Assembly: GCA_963844205.1 (NCBI GenBank)
Contig: CAWJNK010000014.1
Coordinates: 806,001-870,000 of the forward strand
Reading direction: 5' to 3'
Source: DASSUW01 sp963844205
Lineage (GTDB): Bacteria; Actinomycetota; Thermoleophilia; Solirubrobacterales; Solirubrobacteraceae
DNA length: 64,000 bases
The notes below the pieces were generated by a model. The model ran no database searches. It had not been told where the DNA came from and was given only the letters and a program-made list of their open reading frames with translations. Position numbers and translations under genes: made by a program. Positions 16,532 through 24,911 of this stretch are shown here, one piece after another (position 1 is the stretch's first letter; every line of letters begins with the position of its first letter).

Positions 16532-17583
16532 CGAGGCGGACCGGTGGTGTCGCGGACCACGAGCGTCGGCTCGGTGAGGCGCCGCACGGGGTCGTGCCGG
16601 CCGTCGAGCCGCTCCAGCAGCAGCTCGAGCGCGAGCCGGCCCATCTCCCGCCGCGGCTGGTTGATGGTCGTCAGGGAGATGTGGTGCAGGGCGGCGAGGA
16701 AGGTGTTGTCGAAGCCGACGATCGAGACGTCCTGGGGCACGCGGACGCCGGCGTCCTCGAGCCGGTCGAGCACGCCGGCCCCCATCAGGTCGTTGGCGGC
16801 GAAGATGGCGGTGGGCAAGTCGTCGCCGTTGAGGAGCGTCTCGGCCGCGCGCACTCCGGCGGTCTCGGTGAACTCGCCGGGGATCACCTTCGCGCAGCGC
16901 TCGAGCCCCACCTCCCGCATGGCTTTGAGGTACCCGGCGCGACGGGGGGCGGCACCGGCGCCGCGGCCGCCGTCGATGTGGACGATGTGCTCGTGGCCGA
17001 GCTCGACGAGGTGGCGGACGGCCAGGCGCGCGCCGAGCGCCTCGTCGGTCTCGACGCAGTCGACGGCGGGGCTGCGCAGCAGGCGGCCGGTGACGACCAC
17101 GGCGGTCGAGCCGGTGGCGGCGACGATGTCGCGCGTCTCCATCCGCGGGCTGACCATGATCAGGCCGTCGGTGCGGTACTCGAGCAGCGCCTCCAGCATC
17201 GCCCGCTCGCGCTCGGGCCGGCGGCCGCCGGTGCTGAGCAGCAGCCGGTAGCCGAGCCGCGAGGCGACGTCCTCGATCCCGTCCGCGATCTCCGCGAAGA
17301 ACGGGTTGTGGAGGTCGTTCAGGAGGACGCCGACGGTGCGCGTGCGGCGGCTCGCCAGGCTGCGCGCGTTGGCGTTCGGGCGGTAGCCGAGCTTGGCGGC
17401 CGCCTCCAGCACCCGCCCCCGCCGCTCCGCGCTGACCTTCGGGCTCTCGCGCATGACGAGCGACACGAGGGCCCGCGACACGCCCGCGGCACGCGCCACG
17501 TCGTCCATGGTCGGGTGCTGCGCCCGGCCCACGCCCTCCATGGTCGGGTGCTGTGCACCGGTGGGGTTGACATTCCGGGTCAT
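16528..17583 (-). CDS. LacI-family transcriptional regulator, probable repressor of the inositol operon
   Basis: 351 aa from ATG 17583. The HTH begins at MDDVARAAGVSRALVSLVMR, followed by the hinge and a periplasmic-binding-like sensor domain (TVGVLLNDLHNPFFAEIADG ... SIVGFDN). Upstream of the HTH the N-terminus carries an in-frame 11-residue duplication (AQHPTMEGVGR then AQHPTMDDVAR), so the functional start could be further in. It faces the inositol operon across ~160 bp holding two identical palindromic operators, the usual arrangement for a substrate-responsive repressor. Confidence 0.93.
   Translation of the reverse strand: MTRNVNPTGAQHPTMEGVGRAQHPTMDDVARAAGVSRALVSLVMRESPKVSAERRGRVLEAAAKLGYRPNANARSLASRRTRTVGVLLNDLHNPFFAEIADGIEDVASRLGYRLLLSTGGRRPERERAMLEALLEYRTDGLIMVSPRMETRDIVAATGSTAVVVTGRLLRSPAVDCVETDEALGARLAVRHLVELGHEHIVHIDGGRGAGAAPRRAGYLKAMREVGLERCAKVIPGEFTETAGVRAAETLLNGDDLPTAIFAANDLMGAGVLDRLEDAGVRVPQDVSIVGFDNTFLAALHHISLTTINQPRREMGRLALELLLERLDGRHDPVRRLTEPTLVVRDTTGPPR
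17491..17556 (-). repeat. 33-bp tandem in-frame duplication at the LacI N-terminus
   Basis: Two adjacent 33-bp units share the core CAGCACCCGACCATGGA and encode AQHPTMEGVGR and AQHPTMDDVAR. The second is the natural beginning of the HTH; the first is an extra copy with slight divergence. It places an extra ATG in good position without breaking the frame. Confidence 0.7.
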
Positions 17584-17599
17584 GTGGTGAAAGACTCCG

Positions 17600-17613
17600 T
17601 TAGAGCGCTCTAA
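17600..17613. promoter_or_regulatory. LacI operator, copy 1
   Basis: Perfect palindrome TTAGAGCGCTCTAA, 17 bp upstream of the LacI start. LacI-family sites are typically such 14-bp palindromes with a central CG. It probably mediates autoregulation. Confidence 0.85.
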
Positions 17614-17726
17614 TCGTACCTGCGATTGCAAGCGCCGCGAGAGGGTCAAGCGAGGAGGAGAAGGCGAGATTCGTCGCACCGGCCGCCAGCCACGGCGGCC
17701 CCGGCGGGCATGTTTTGACGCTGCGA

Positions 17727-17740
17727 TTAGAGCGCTCTAA
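17727..17740. promoter_or_regulatory. LacI operator, copy 2, at the inositol operon start
   Basis: The same perfect palindrome TTAGAGCGCTCTAA, ending five bases before the ATG at 17746. Flanking bases also match copy 1 in inverted orientation (GTTAGAGCGCTCTAATCG). A TTGACG at 17715-17720 could serve as a -35 element. A repressor here would block initiation or elongation. Confidence 0.85.
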
Positions 17741-17745
17741 CCACC

Positions 17746-18813
17746 ATGCCGAACGAGACCGACATCACGGCGACGCGCGGCGACGAACCCGTGACGCGCG
17801 GCGACGATCGCGCGCCCATCGTGGCGGGCGGCGACGAGCCCGTGGGGCTCGCCCGCCGACTCGCGGGCGCGCCGATCTCGTGGGGCGTGTGCGAGGTCCC
17901 CGGGTGGGGGCGGATGCTGCCGCCGGAGCGGGTCTTCGCCGAGATGGCGGAGCTGGGGCTGCGCGCGACCGAGCTCGGGCCGATCGGCTATCTGCCGCTC
18001 GAGCCGCAGGCGATCCGCGAGGCGCTCGATCGCTATGGCCTGCGGCTGGTCGGCGGGTTCGTGCCGGTCGTGCTGCACCGTCCCACGCTCGACGTCGCCG
18101 AGGCCGAACGGATCGCCGCCGTGCTGGCCGCCGCCGGCGCCGACACGTTCAACGCCGCGATCGTCGCCGACGAGCACTGGTCCACCCCCCAGCCACTCGA
18201 CGACGACGCCTGGTCGCGCGTCGCCCGCCACGTCCAAGAGGTCGATCAACGCGTCGAGCAGCACGGACTCACGCTCGCGCTGCACCCCCACGCGGGCACG
18301 CAGATCGAGACGGCTCAGGACGTCGAGCGCGGGCTCGCGCTCACCGAGTGCGGCTGGTGCTTGGACACCGGCCACCTGGCGATCGGCGGCGTCGACCCGG
18401 CCGAGTTCGCGCGCGACCACGGCGAGCGGGTCGTCCACGTCCACCTGAAAGATGTCGACGATGCGATCGCAGGCAAGCTGCGACGAGGCCACCTCACGCT
18501 CGTGCAGGCCGTCCAGGCGGGACTGTTCCGCCCGCTCGGCCAGGGCGACGTGCGCCTCGAAGAGGTCTTGGATGGGCTCGACGGGTACGAGCGCTGGCTC
18601 GTGCTCGAGCAGGACACCGCCATCACCGGGGAGGAGCCGCCGGTGGGAAGCGGTCCGGTCACCGATGTTCGAACGAGCATCGAGTACCTGCACTCGCTGG
18701 CTCCAGGGTCTGTCCGAGAAGAGCCGACCCGACCAGGGGGGTCGTGGACCGAGCTGGGCGCCGCACGAATCCCGAAGGGAATACGAACGTATTTCCGAGG
18801 GTTCGGGTGGTGA
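17746..18813 (+). CDS. iolE: Sugar phosphate isomerase/epimerase, probable inosose dehydratase or inosose isomerase
   Basis: 355 aa. An AP-endonuclease-2-like TIM barrel begins near residue 40 with GAPISWGVCEVPGWG, a hallmark of IolE/IolH-type proteins in inositol clusters. Metal-binding and catalytic residues are suggested by LALHPHAGTQIET, WCLDTGHLAIGG and VHVHLKDV. It would convert the inosose made by the dehydrogenases to the diketo intermediate. The first ~40 residues are an extra hydrophilic extension with repeated RGDEPV/RGDDRA; a later start is possible but none is obvious. It is first in the operon, right after the LacI operator. Confidence 0.8.
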   Translation: MPNETDITATRGDEPVTRGDDRAPIVAGGDEPVGLARRLAGAPISWGVCEVPGWGRMLPPERVFAEMAELGLRATELGPIGYLPLEPQAIREALDRYGLRLVGGFVPVVLHRPTLDVAEAERIAAVLAAAGADTFNAAIVADEHWSTPQPLDDDAWSRVARHVQEVDQRVEQHGLTLALHPHAGTQIETAQDVERGLALTECGWCLDTGHLAIGGVDPAEFARDHGERVVHVHLKDVDDAIAGKLRRGHLTLVQAVQAGLFRPLGQGDVRLEEVLDGLDGYERWLVLEQDTAITGEEPPVGSGPVTDVRTSIEYLHSLAPGSVREEPTRPGGSWTELGAARIPKGIRTYFRGFGW

Positions 18814-18863
18814 TCCGGCGAAGTGTCCACGGCCGCCCTGGGCGTGGCGGGGTTCTCGGGCAG

Positions 18864-18882
18864 GCCCTCAACGAGAGAGAGG
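18864..18882 (+). promoter_or_regulatory. Hairpin over the ribosome binding region of the binding-protein gene
   Basis: CCCTC (18864-18868) can pair with GAGGG (18878-18882), and the purine-rich stretch GAGAGAGAGGG is the only Shine-Dalgarno-like sequence before ATG 18894. A second inverted repeat (CCACG/CGTGG) lies upstream near 18825-18845. Such hairpins in the gap before an ABC binding-protein gene often adjust relative expression. Confidence 0.35.
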
Positions 18883-18893
18883 GTTGCTGAGTC

Positions 18894-19877
18894 ATGAGAC
18901 GACTTGCGTTGCTGTTCCTGGTGCTGGTGGCGGGCGTGCTCGTGTTCGCCGGCTGCGGTGGTGACGACGACGACGGCGCGGCGCAGGACGACTCCGTCGA
19001 TCTCACCCAGAGCAAGGACGTGACGATCGCCGTGATCACGCACGGCGAGGGAGACTCGTTCTGGGCCGTCGTCAAGAAGGGCGCGGAGCAGGCCGGCAAG
19101 GACCTCGGGGTCACGGTGAAGTACTCCGAATCCAACAACGACCCGCAGGAGCAGGCTCAGCTGATCGAGGCAGCCATCACCGAGGAAGTCGACGGCATCG
19201 CGGTGTCGGCCCCCGACCCCGACGCGATCACCGATCCGGTCAAGACCGCGGTCGACGCCGGCATCCCGGTCATCACGATCAACTCGGGCGCCGAGGAGTC
19301 GGCCGGCATGGGCGCGATCACGCACGTCGGCCAGACCGAGACGATCGCCGGCGAGGGCGCGGGCGCCAAGCTCAAGGAGGCCGGCGCCACCAAGATCATC
19401 TGCATCATCCACGAGCAGGGCAACGTCGGCCTCAACCAGCGTTGCGAGGGCGCGAAGAAGGGCTTCGGCGGCGAGGTCGAGAACCTCCAGGTCGCGGGCG
19501 TCAGCGACGTCTCGACGACGCTCACGGAGATCCAGTCCAAGCTCGAGTCCGACGACTCGATCGACGCGGTGCTGGCGCTCAACCCCGACATCGCGGTCGC
19601 TGCGCGTGACGCGATCGCGGGCGCGAGCTCCGAGGCGAAGCTCGCCACCTTCGATCTCTCGGGCGACGTCATCAAGGCGATCAAGGACGACGAGATCCTG
19701 TTCGCCGTCGACCAGCAGCAGTACCTCCAGGGCTACCTGCCGGTGGTCTTCCTCACGCTCCACAAGACCAACCTCAACACCGTTGGCGGCGGGAAGTTCG
19801 TCCTCACCGGACCGGGCTTCGTCGAGAAGTCCAACGCCGCGGAGATCGAGAAGCTGGCTGAGGCCGGCACGCGATGA
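18894..19877 (+). CDS. Sugar/inositol ABC transporter substrate-binding lipoprotein
   Basis: 327 aa. A lipoprotein signal peptide ends at Cys21 (VLVFAGC), followed by an acidic linker and a periplasmic-binding fold of the RbsB/LacI type (VTIAVITHGEGDSFWAVVKKG ... DGIAVSAPDPDAI ... FDLSGDVIKAI). It would capture the sugar outside the membrane and deliver it to the permease that follows. The stop overlaps the permease start (ATGA). Inositol as ligand is inferred from the operon. Confidence 0.92.
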   Translation: MRRLALLFLVLVAGVLVFAGCGGDDDDGAAQDDSVDLTQSKDVTIAVITHGEGDSFWAVVKKGAEQAGKDLGVTVKYSESNNDPQEQAQLIEAAITEEVDGIAVSAPDPDAITDPVKTAVDAGIPVITINSGAEESAGMGAITHVGQTETIAGEGAGAKLKEAGATKIICIIHEQGNVGLNQRCEGAKKGFGGEVENLQVAGVSDVSTTLTEIQSKLESDDSIDAVLALNPDIAVAARDAIAGASSEAKLATFDLSGDVIKAIKDDEILFAVDQQQYLQGYLPVVFLTLHKTNLNTVGGGKFVLTGPGFVEKSNAAEIEKLAEAGTR

Positions 19878-20938
19878 CCACAACGGCCCTAGAGCCGACC
19901 TCCGAGCCGCCGCCGACACAGCTCGACGAGCGGCTCGCGAAGGTCTCCTTCCTCACGAAGCTGCTGCAGCGGCCCGAGCTCGGCGCCATGATCGGCGCCG
20001 GGGTCGTCCTGATCTTCTTCGCCGTCACGGCGGAGCGGTTCCTGACGCTCTCCGGCGTGGCGCGCTGGACCGACGTGGCCTCGACGCTGGGCATCATGGC
20101 CGTCGCCGTCGCGCTGCTCATGATCGGCGGCGAGTTCGACCTCTCGGCCGGCGTCATGACCGGCTCGACGGGCCTCTTCATGGGCGTCCTCGCCACCGAG
20201 GTCGGGATGAACGTGTGGCTCGCGATCGTGCTGACGTTCGCCTTCGCCGCGAGCATCGGGTTCCTCAACGGCTTCATGGTCATGAAGACCGGGCTCCCGA
20301 GCTTCATCGTCACCCTGGCCACGCTGTTCGTGCTCCAGGGCGTGAACCTCGGCGTGACCAAGGCGATCACCGGCACGGTGCGCGTGAGCGGACTGCGCGA
20401 CGCCGCGGGGTTCGAGAGCGCTCAGCGGATCTTCGCGAGCGACTTCTGGTCGCCGCACAACTTCCGCATCAGCGTGGTCTGGTGGATCGTGATCACGGCC
20501 CTCGCCACGTGGGTGCTGTCGCGCACCCGCGTGGGCAACTGGATCTTCGGCGTGGGCGGCGACAAGGTCGCCGCCCGCAACGTCGGCGTGCCGGTGAGCC
20601 GAGTCAAGATCGGGCTGTTCATGACGACCTCCATGGCCGCGGCGCTGGTGGGCATCATGGTCGCGCTCCGGCTCGGTGGCGTGCAGGCGGGCCAGGGCAT
20701 CGGCGAGGAGTTCACGTACATCATCGCCGCGGTGGCGGGCGGCTGCCTGCTCACGGGCGGCTTCGGCTCGGCGATCGGCGCCTCGATGGGCGCGCTGATC
20801 ATCGGGATGACGTTCATCGGGATCCAGTTCAGCGGCTGGAACACGGACTGGCGGTTCCTGTTCCTCGGCGTGATCCTGTTCGCCGCAGTGCTCGTCAACA
20901 CGTACGTCCGCCGGCGGGCGGAGGGGGCACGGTCATGA
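19874..20938 (+). CDS. ABC transporter permease (RbsC/FrcC type)
   Basis: 354 aa with about eight to ten hydrophobic helices and family motifs such as IGGEFDLSAGVMTGSTG, NGFMVMKTGLPSFIVTLATL and RNVGVPVSRVKIGLF. It forms the membrane channel of the inositol/sugar importer. Linked to the flanking genes by ATGA overlaps. Confidence 0.93.
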   Translation: MTTTALEPTSEPPPTQLDERLAKVSFLTKLLQRPELGAMIGAGVVLIFFAVTAERFLTLSGVARWTDVASTLGIMAVAVALLMIGGEFDLSAGVMTGSTGLFMGVLATEVGMNVWLAIVLTFAFAASIGFLNGFMVMKTGLPSFIVTLATLFVLQGVNLGVTKAITGTVRVSGLRDAAGFESAQRIFASDFWSPHNFRISVVWWIVITALATWVLSRTRVGNWIFGVGGDKVAARNVGVPVSRVKIGLFMTTSMAAALVGIMVALRLGGVQAGQGIGEEFTYIIAAVAGGCLLTGGFGSAIGASMGALIIGMTFIGIQFSGWNTDWRFLFLGVILFAAVLVNTYVRRRAEGARS

Positions 20939-21711
20939 CGCCCCTGCTCGAGGTCCGCAACCTCTCGAAGTACTTCGGCAACGTCATCGCGCTCAAGGAC
21001 GTCTCGACGGTGGTCAACGCCGGCCAGGTGACGTGCGTGCTCGGAGACAACGGCGCCGGCAAGTCGACGCTCATCAAGATCCTCTCGGGCGTGCACGAGC
21101 ACAGCGAGGGCGAGCTGCTGCTGGAGGGCTCCTCGATCCGCTTCTCCTCGCCGCGCGCGGCCAAGGAGGCGGGGATCGCCACCGTGTACCAAGACCTGGC
21201 CACGGTTCCGCTGATGGCGATCTGGCGCAACTTCTTCCTCGGCTCGGAGCCGATCACGGGAAGCGGGCCGCTTCGCCGGATCGACATCAAGCAGGCGAAG
21301 TCGGTCATGCGCGAGGAGATGGCCAAGATGGGCATCGACGTGCGCGACCCGGACCAGATGGTCGGCACCCTCTCGGGCGGCGAGCGCCAGGCGGTGGCGA
21401 TCGCCAGGGCGGTCTACTTCGGCGCCAAGTTGCTGATCCTCGACGAGCCGACGTCGGCGCTCGGGGTCAAGCAGTCCGGGGTCGTCCTGCGCTACATCGT
21501 GCAGGCGCGCAACCGCGGGCTCGGCGTCATCTTCATCACCCACAACCCGCATCACGCGTACCCGGTCGGCGACCGCTTCGTGGTCCTCAACCGCGGCAAG
21601 ATGCTCGGCGCCTGGGACAAGGGCGGCATCAGCCGCGACGAGCTGGTGAAGATGATGGCCGGCGGCGCCGAGCTCGAGCAGCTCACGCACGAGTTGGAGC
21701 GGGTGACGTGA
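20935..21711 (+). CDS. ABC transporter ATP-binding protein (single-domain, FrcA type)
   Basis: 258 aa. Walker A GDNGAGKSTL, signature LSGGERQAVAIARAV, Walker B LLILDEPTSALG and the switch His in FITHNPHHAY are all present. Most ribose-type importers have a duplicated ~500-aa ATPase; this one has a single domain, as in the fructose FrcABC system, and would work as a homodimer. It overlaps the permease (ATGA) and the next dehydrogenase (GTGA). Confidence 0.94.
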   Translation: MTPLLEVRNLSKYFGNVIALKDVSTVVNAGQVTCVLGDNGAGKSTLIKILSGVHEHSEGELLLEGSSIRFSSPRAAKEAGIATVYQDLATVPLMAIWRNFFLGSEPITGSGPLRRIDIKQAKSVMREEMAKMGIDVRDPDQMVGTLSGGERQAVAIARAVYFGAKLLILDEPTSALGVKQSGVVLRYIVQARNRGLGVIFITHNPHHAYPVGDRFVVLNRGKMLGAWDKGGISRDELVKMMAGGAELEQLTHELERVT

Positions 21712-22895
21712 CGCAGCTGTCGCCCGCCGCCGACACGGTCGGCGGCGGGCAGCGCACCCGGATCGGAGTGGGCCTGATCGGGTTCGGCTGGCTCGGCCAG
21801 GCCCACAGCCGGTCGCTGGCGCGGATCCCGACGCTGTTCGGAGACCGCCCGTTCGACACCGACCTCGTGATCTGCGCCGACAACGTGCCGGCGCGCCAGG
21901 GCGAGGCGGTCGGCGGCTTCGGCTACGCCGAGGCGGCGGCCGACTGGCGGCAGGTCGTCGAGCACCCGGACGTCGACGTGGTGTTCATCACTGCGCCCAA
22001 CATGCTCCACCTCGAGCTGATCGAGGCCGCCGCGGCCGCGGGCAAGGACATCTTCTGCGAGAAGCCCGTGGGCGGCACGCCCGAGCAGACCGAGCGGGCG
22101 GCAGAGGTCGCCCGCGACGTGATCACCGGCGTGGGTTACAACTACCGCTGGGCGCCGCTCGTGCAGTACGCCAAGCAGCTCATCGCCGACGGGCGCCTCG
22201 GGGAGATCACCAACTACCGCGGCCGCTTCTTCTCGATGTACGGCAGCGACCCGCTGAACCCGCTGTCGTGGCGCTACCGGCTCGACGAGGGCGGCCACGG
22301 CGCCTCGACCGACCTCCTCAGCCACGCCGTCGACCTCGCGCACCTGCTGATCGGCCCGATCGCGCGCGTCGTGGGAACGACCGAGACGTTCATCCGCGAG
22401 CGCCCGGTGACCACGGCCGGCACGCACTACGGGCGCGGCAGCGCCGACGACCCGCGCGGCGAGGTCACGAATGAGGACTACGCGGGGATGCTGTGCGAGT
22501 TCGCGTCCGGCGTGCGCGGGACGTTCGAGGCCAGCCGCACCATCGTCGGCCCCGAGAGCCAGATGGCGTTCGAGGTCTACGGCACGCGCGGCGCGCTGAG
22601 CTGGAACCTCGAGCGCATGAACGAGCTGCAGGTCTACCTCGCCGAGGACGAGCTCCACACCGGCTACCGCACGGTCTTCGGCGGCGACCGCTTCCCCTAC
22701 CACGGTCACTTCGTCCCCGGCAGCGCGAACGGGATCGGGTTCGAGGACCTCGTCGTGATCGAGGACTTCGAGTTCTGCCGCTCGCTGGCCGAGCGGCGAC
22801 CGCACTCGCCGGGGTTCGCCGACGCGCTCGCGTTCGTCCGCGTGCAGCGGGCGTTGCTGGAGTCCGTGAGATCGGGTCGCTGGGAGGACGTGTGA
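21708..22895 (+). CDS. Gfo/Idh/MocA-family dehydrogenase
   Basis: 395 aa from GTG 21708. Rossmann NAD-binding motif GLIGFGWLGQAHSRS, the catalytic-region motif FCEKPVGG, and a C-terminal sugar-binding domain with GGHGASTDLLSHAVDLAHLLI. It probably oxidises an inositol isomer or related sugar; its length and sequence differ from the second dehydrogenase next to it, so it may act on another stereoisomer. Coupled to both neighbours by GTGA overlaps. Confidence 0.88.
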   Translation: MTQLSPAADTVGGGQRTRIGVGLIGFGWLGQAHSRSLARIPTLFGDRPFDTDLVICADNVPARQGEAVGGFGYAEAAADWRQVVEHPDVDVVFITAPNMLHLELIEAAAAAGKDIFCEKPVGGTPEQTERAAEVARDVITGVGYNYRWAPLVQYAKQLIADGRLGEITNYRGRFFSMYGSDPLNPLSWRYRLDEGGHGASTDLLSHAVDLAHLLIGPIARVVGTTETFIRERPVTTAGTHYGRGSADDPRGEVTNEDYAGMLCEFASGVRGTFEASRTIVGPESQMAFEVYGTRGALSWNLERMNELQVYLAEDELHTGYRTVFGGDRFPYHGHFVPGSANGIGFEDLVVIEDFEFCRSLAERRPHSPGFADALAFVRVQRALLESVRSGRWEDV

Positions 22896-23887
22896 CGGTC
22901 TCGACGGCGACCGTCGCGGTGGGCGTGATCGGGGTCGGCCGCATCGGGCGCATGCACGCGAGCCTGCTCGCGCGCGAGGTCCCCGGCGCCACGCTCGCCG
23001 CAGTGCACGACGCCAACCCGGAGGCCGCCGAGGCGATCGGCGTGCGCACCTGCGGGCTCGACGAGCTGCTGGCCGACCCCGGCGTCGACGTCGTGGCGAT
23101 CTGCTCGAGCACCGAGACCCACGCCGACCTCATCGTCGCCGCCGCCCAGGCCGGCAAGGCGATCTTCTGCGAGAAGCCGATCTCGCTCGACCTCGCCGAG
23201 GTCGACCGCGCGCTGGCGGCGGTCGAGGCGGCCGGCGTCCCGTTCCAGATCGGCTTCAACCGGCGGTTCGACCCGGCGCACCAGGCCGTCCACGAGGCGG
23301 TCATGCGCGGGGACGTCGGCGAGCCGCACCTGGTCCGCATCTCGAGCCGCGATCCGGATCCGCCGCCGATGGAGTACGTCCGCGGCTCGGGCGGGATATT
23401 CCTCGACATGACGATCCACGACTTCGACATGGCCCGCTACGTGACGGGCAGCGAGGTCGTCGAGGTCTACGCGCGCGGCGCCGTCCGGGTCGATCCCGCC
23501 TTCGCGGACGCGGGCGACGTCGACACCGCGCTCGTCACGCTCGTGCACGAGTCGGGCTGCCTGACCGCGATCGACAACAGCCGCCGGGCGGTCTACGGCT
23601 ACGACCAGCGAGTGGAGGTGTTCGGCTCGCGCGGGGTGGCCTCCTCCGAGAACCCGCTCGCCCACACCGCCGTGGTGCGGACGGAGAACGGCGCGACGAT
23701 GGCCGCCCTCCCCTACTTCTTCCTCGAGCGCTACATCCCGAGCTATCTGCGCGAGTGGTCGGCGTTCGTGAATGCGGTGCGCACGGGGACCCCGCCGCCC
23801 GTCTCGGGCGCCGACGCGCGGGCCCCGCTCGTGATCGGCCTCGCCGCCTGGCAGTCGCTCACCGAGGGAAGGCCGGTGAAGCTGTGA
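22892..23887 (+). CDS. iolG: Inositol 2-dehydrogenase (Gfo/Idh/MocA family)
   Basis: 331 aa from GTG 22892, the normal length of IolG. NAD-binding GVIGVGRIGRMHASLL, the EKP motif in IFCEKPISLDL, and the catalytic DMTIHDFDMARYV segment (Asp and His) typical of myo-inositol dehydrogenase. It oxidises myo-inositol to scyllo-inosose with NAD. Followed by a GTGA overlap into a 35-codon ORF and then iolC. Confidence 0.9.
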   Translation: MTVSTATVAVGVIGVGRIGRMHASLLAREVPGATLAAVHDANPEAAEAIGVRTCGLDELLADPGVDVVAICSSTETHADLIVAAAQAGKAIFCEKPISLDLAEVDRALAAVEAAGVPFQIGFNRRFDPAHQAVHEAVMRGDVGEPHLVRISSRDPDPPPMEYVRGSGGIFLDMTIHDFDMARYVTGSEVVEVYARGAVRVDPAFADAGDVDTALVTLVHESGCLTAIDNSRRAVYGYDQRVEVFGSRGVASSENPLAHTAVVRTENGATMAALPYFFLERYIPSYLREWSAFVNAVRTGTPPPVSGADARAPLVIGLAAWQSLTEGRPVKL

Positions 23888-23991
23888 GGGCGTGGATCAC
23901 GGGCGAGTCGGTCTCCCGGCGCGAGCTCGCGCTCCGCACGGTCGACGTGTTCGAGCTCGACGGCGAGAGGAGCCTGGCGTGCACGACCTGA
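23884..23991 (+). CDS. 35-codon ORF in the inositol operon (possible small protein)
   Basis: This frame starts with GTG overlapping the iolG stop (GTGA), has almost exclusively G/C at third positions, and ends 13 bp inside iolC. It would encode a 35-residue hydrophilic peptide beginning MRAWITGESVSRREL. The overlap pattern is the same as at every other junction in this operon, and no other frame here has coding-like composition. No known family is recognised. It could be a real micro-protein, a coupling ORF that delivers ribosomes to iolC, or the remnant of a larger gene. Confidence 0.4.
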   Translation: MRAWITGESVSRRELALRTVDVFELDGERSLACTT

Positions 23992-24911
23992 TCACGATGG
24001 GTCGGGTCGGCGTCGACCTCTACCCCGAGCAGATCGGCGTGTCGCTCGCCGAGGTCGAGACGTTCGCGAAGTCGCTCGGCGGGAGCGCGACCAACGTCGC
24101 GGTGGCGGCCGCGCGGCTGGGCCGCCGCTCCGCGGTGATCACGAAGGTCGGCGACGACCCGTTCGGGCCGTACATCCGCGGCGCGCTGCGGGAGTTCGGC
24201 GTCGACGACCGGTTCGTCGGTACGCATCCGAGCCTGCGCACGCCGATCGTGTTCTGCGAGATCCACCCGCCCGACGACTTCCCGCTGCTCTTCTACCGCG
24301 AGCCGACCGCGCCCGATATGACGATCGAGGCCTCGGAGCTCGACCTCGATGCCATCCGCGCCGCACGGGTGTTCTGGACGACCGGCACGGGCCTCTCTGC
24401 GGAGCCGTCGCGCGGAGCGACGCTGGCGGCGCTCGGTGCCCGCGAGGGCGGGATCACCGTCCACGACCTCGACCACCGGCCGATGTTCTGGTCCGACGAG
24501 TCCGAGGCCGGGCACTGGGCGCGCGCCGCGCTCAAGCACGCGACCGTGGCGGTCGGGAACCGCGACGAGGTGGCGGTCGCCGTCCGCACGCGCGACCCGT
24601 ACGCGGCGTCGGCAGCGCTGCTCGACCTCGGCGTGCAGATCGCGATCGTCAAGCGCGGGCCCGAGGGGGTGCTCGCGCGCACGCGCGACGAGCTGGTGGA
24701 GGTCCCGCCCGTGCCCGTCGACGTCGTGTGCGGCCTCGGCGCCGGCGACGCGTTCGGCGGCGCGCTGGTCCACGGGCTGCTCGAGGGGTGGCCGCTGGAG
24801 CGGACGATCCGCCTCGCCAACGCGGCGGGCGCGTTCGTTGCGGGCCGGCTGGCGTGCGCGGACGCGATGCCGACCCTGGAGGACATCGAGCCGCAGGAGG
24901 TGCGGACATGA
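23979..24911 (+). CDS. iolC: 5-dehydro-2-deoxygluconokinase (PfkB family)
   Basis: 310 aa from GTG 23979, preceded by GAGAGGAG. PfkB-family motifs: the N-terminal KSLGGSATNVAVAAARLG and the C-terminal active-site loop GLGAGDAFGGALVHGLL. It phosphorylates 5-dehydro-2-deoxy-D-gluconate in inositol breakdown. Many IolC proteins are fused to a DUF2090 aldolase-like domain (IolJ function); this one is not, and no separate iolJ is seen in the window. Confidence 0.92.
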   Translation: MHDLITMGRVGVDLYPEQIGVSLAEVETFAKSLGGSATNVAVAAARLGRRSAVITKVGDDPFGPYIRGALREFGVDDRFVGTHPSLRTPIVFCEIHPPDDFPLLFYREPTAPDMTIEASELDLDAIRAARVFWTTGTGLSAEPSRGATLAALGAREGGITVHDLDHRPMFWSDESEAGHWARAALKHATVAVGNRDEVAVAVRTRDPYAASAALLDLGVQIAIVKRGPEGVLARTRDELVEVPPVPVDVVCGLGAGDAFGGALVHGLLEGWPLERTIRLANAAGAFVAGRLACADAMPTLEDIEPQEVRT

